Notes under the pieces: model-generated
What the model saw: the letters and a program-made list of their open reading frames with translations, nothing else
Told to the model about the DNA's origin: nothing
Databases searched by the model: none
Made by a program: the position numbers and the translations under genes
Assembly: GCA_023260375.1 (NCBI GenBank)
Contig: JALQVK010000162.1
Span: 1-5,399, forward strand
DNA: 5,399 bases
Source of the DNA: Rhodoluna sp.
GTDB lineage: Bacteria; Actinomycetota; Actinomycetes; Actinomycetales; Microbacteriaceae
Reading direction: 5' to 3'
Part shown: piece after piece, positions 4,612 to 5,399 of the stretch
How positions within the stretch are numbered: position 1 is the stretch's first letter
Layout: each line of letters begins with the position of its first letter

Positions 4612-5399
4612 GTGATTCAAATTTGTCCAACGAAGAACATAACTAAACACGATCCAGCTGGTTGGCGGAATGTCCCAGAGACGAGCCGACCTCTCAACCC
4701 AGAGCGAGTTGCAGAACTCCTAGCTCAGGAATGGGAAACCTTCACTAAGGCAACCCCAAAGTCCGGTGAGCACAATAAAGAAGCATCAAAGGTTTTGCCT
4801 ATGGGCGTTACCTCTAGCTTCCAGCATTGGGACCCCTACCCAATTTCAGTCGTGTCCGCCAAAGGCGCTTACGTAACCGACGTTGATGGCCGAGAACTTC
4901 TCGACCTTTCGATGGGTTTCGGAGCGATGCTGGTCGGTCACCTCAACCCAACCGTTGTTGAGCGCGTAAAGCACGCACTCGACAACGTCGGAACGCTGTT
5001 CGTGACCCCGTCACCAACAGCCACAGTGGCAGCCGAGGCGTTTAAGAAGCGCTTTGGTCTAGACATGCTGCGTTTCACCAACTCGGGCACCGAGTCTCTG
5101 ATGTATGCGGTTCGCACCGCTCGCGCAGTGACCGGCCGCAAGGGAATTGTGAAAATTGAAGGTGGTTACCACGGTGGCTACGACCCACTGCAGGTTTCGG
5201 TAAAGCCTCCGCTTTCGGCAATCGGTAACGCCGAAAAGCCAACCGCGCATGTTCCGCCAGAGGTCACTGCAGGCGACGTTTACGTGGTTCCTTACAACAA
5301 CCTTCCTTACCTGGAGAAGATCTTCAAAAAGAACCACAAGAAGATTGCCTGTTTTGTGCTTGAACCGGTTCTTGAGAACCTTTCAATCGTGCTACCAGA
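4612..5399 (+). CDS. Class III PLP-dependent aminotransferase, GSA-aminomutase-like (3' end outside window)
   Basis: This is an open frame with no stop to the window end, at least 262 codons from GTG 4612. It matches the class III aminotransferase family, fold type I, closest in style to glutamate-1-semialdehyde aminomutase and related aspartate-aminotransferase-family proteins. Conserved parts in order are LPMGVTSSFQ and DPYPISV near residues 62-78, a GAYVTDVDGRELLD strand (85-98), GHLNP, RFTNSGTESLMYAVRTAR (154-171, contacts the PLP phosphate), and GGYHGGYD (184-191). The Schiff-base lysine lies beyond the window. True HemL is possible, but these marks are shared by paralogues acting on other amines, so no symbol is given. 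The start is uncertain: in-frame GTG 4588, TTG 4603 and GTG 4612 all have poor sites, while GGAG at 4609-4612 is well placed for an out-of-frame TTG at 4623. Composition returns to the window's usual mid-range G+C. Confidence 0.85.
   Translation, partial: MIQICPTKNITKHDPAGWRNVPETSRPLNPERVAELLAQEWETFTKATPKSGEHNKEASKVLPMGVTSSFQHWDPYPISVVSAKGAYVTDVDGRELLDLSMGFGAMLVGHLNPTVVERVKHALDNVGTLFVTPSPTATVAAEAFKKRFGLDMLRFTNSGTESLMYAVRTARAVTGRKGIVKIEGGYHGGYDPLQVSVKPPLSAIGNAEKPTAHVPPEVTAGDVYVVPYNNLPYLEKIFKKNHKKIACFVLEPVLENLSIVLP

Noticed and set aside
4938..5337. Two minus-strand open frames of 67 and 92 residues
   Set aside because: Both are antisense to the aminotransferase, which carries clear conserved motifs in the plus frame.

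Overview
The window most likely comes from a small-genome, moderate-GC actinobacterium, perhaps a freshwater Microbacteriaceae relative of the Rhodoluna/Aquiluna type. This is an inference. It rests on tight packing, G+C of roughly 50-55% over most genes, actinobacterial-looking proteins, and two genes without a Shine-Dalgarno site but with TANNNT-N6-ATG spacing, which fits leaderless transcripts. No rRNA, tRNA, CRISPR array, insertion sequence or transposase was seen.

Layout. Positions 3-164 hold the N-terminal part of an AT-rich (about 31% G+C) family 2 glycosyltransferase. It is cut by the window start and breaks off near position 140. From there the sequence switches abruptly to about 56% G+C and reads the C-terminal tail of a different protein, possibly an ECF transporter T subunit. 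That tail ends at 277 in a CTAG shared with the stop codon of a convergent MFS transporter gene (274-1446, minus strand). A 39-bp divergent gap separates the MFS gene from an asparaginase II gene (1486-2451). The asparaginase is followed directly by an EamA/DMT-type transporter (2461-3378) whose only well-placed start is a rare ATT codon. Next is a small four-helix membrane protein of unknown role (3472-3864). A type II toxin-antitoxin pair follows: a Phd/YefM-like antitoxin (3910-4176) and a PIN-domain VapC-like toxin (4176-4571), preceded by a perfect 9-bp tandem repeat that may be the operator. The window ends inside a class III PLP-dependent aminotransferase of the glutamate-1-semialdehyde aminomutase type (about 4612 to past 5399).

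How the genes fit together. Asparaginase and the EamA carrier look translationally coupled and may form a small amino-acid module: asparagine deamidation plus export or import of a small metabolite. The MFS gene is divergent from it. The toxin-antitoxin pair is a self-contained cassette; its toxin is lower in G+C (about 44%) than the neighbouring housekeeping-type genes, which suggests it was acquired. I see no wholly new multi-gene system. The points most worth a second look are the composition break at about 140, the ATT start, the tandem-repeat operator with a leaderless antitoxin promoter, and the unresolved start of the aminotransferase. No gene-free stretch exceeds 300 bases.
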